In this document: positions 39,035 through 39,043 of the stretch, in pieces | Position numbering within the stretch: position 1 is the stretch's first letter | Layout: each line of letters begins with the position of its first letter | Source: an uncultured Methylococcaceae bacterium | Lineage (GTDB): Bacteria; Pseudomonadota; Gammaproteobacteria; Methylococcales; Methylomonadaceae | NCBI GenBank assembly: GCA_903859415.1 | Contig: CAIOMN010000015.1 | Span: forward strand, 1-39,043 | DNA: 39,043 nt | Reading direction: 5' to 3' | The notes under the pieces: model-generated | Databases searched by the model: none | Told to the model about the DNA's origin: nothing | What the model saw: only the letters and a program-made list of their open reading frames with translations | Made by a program: the position numbers and the translations under genes

Positions 39035-39043
39035 ATCCATGCC

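Overview
The window reads as ordinary chromosome of an AT-rich gammaproteobacterium. The reasons are the gene sets hslV-hslU-DUF971-ubiE-ubiJ-ubiB and smc-zipA-ligA, PstC and PstA with large periplasmic insertions, RseC, ZipA and a type IV pilin. A RegB/RegA pair in this setting, and a REP-like palindrome of the kind I associate with Methylococcales and Pseudomonas, make a methanotroph-type gammaproteobacterium (Methylococcales) my best guess. That placement is inference. I see no prophage, insertion sequence, CRISPR array, tRNA or rRNA.

Positions 1-9700 are a phosphate block. A 46-residue orphan is followed by a CHAD-domain protein (minus strand) and a divergent SixA-type phosphohistidine phosphatase. 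Then come pstS, pstC, pstA, pstB and phoU on the plus strand. A near-consensus Pho box precedes pstS, and a strong intrinsic terminator separates pstS from the permease genes.

Positions 9700-15600 are on the minus strand: hslV-hslU-DUF971-ubiE-ubiJ-ubiB in one tight operon behind a good sigma-32-type promoter, with a small cysteine-bearing lipoprotein gene upstream. Positions 15700-22100 hold mobA (plus), an unusually large class A penicillin-binding protein with a repetitive Lys/Pro tail (minus), a DUF2797 cysteine-rich protein and hemF (minus).

Positions 22100-22700 are a 620-base divergent intergenic region. It contains a 13-unit, 21/22-bp iteron-like tandem array, the strongest unexplained structure in the window. 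Positions 22700-31240 hold cysM and rlmD (plus), converging on the minus-strand operon smc-zipA-ligA. Positions 31360-33040 hold a REP-like palindrome, hslO (minus) and msrA (plus), which share a 91-bp divergent promoter region.

Positions 33300-35860 are regB-regA-udg, with a palindrome upstream that resembles a RegA/PrrA site. Positions 36100-38880 carry a type IV pilin, a Gly-rich secreted protein, a glycine-zipper lipoprotein, a small Rieske protein and RseC. The window ends in two mutually exclusive hairpins just before a possible next start codon.

The linking themes are phosphate sensing (pst/phoU/CHAD/SixA), respiration and redox (Ubi proteins, HemF, RegBA, Rieske/RseC, MsrA/Hsp33) and envelope or division functions (PBP, SMC-ZipA-LigA). 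No complete, obviously new system is visible. The best leads are the tandem array, the competing hairpins at the right end, the zipA-ligA junction and the variant PBP.
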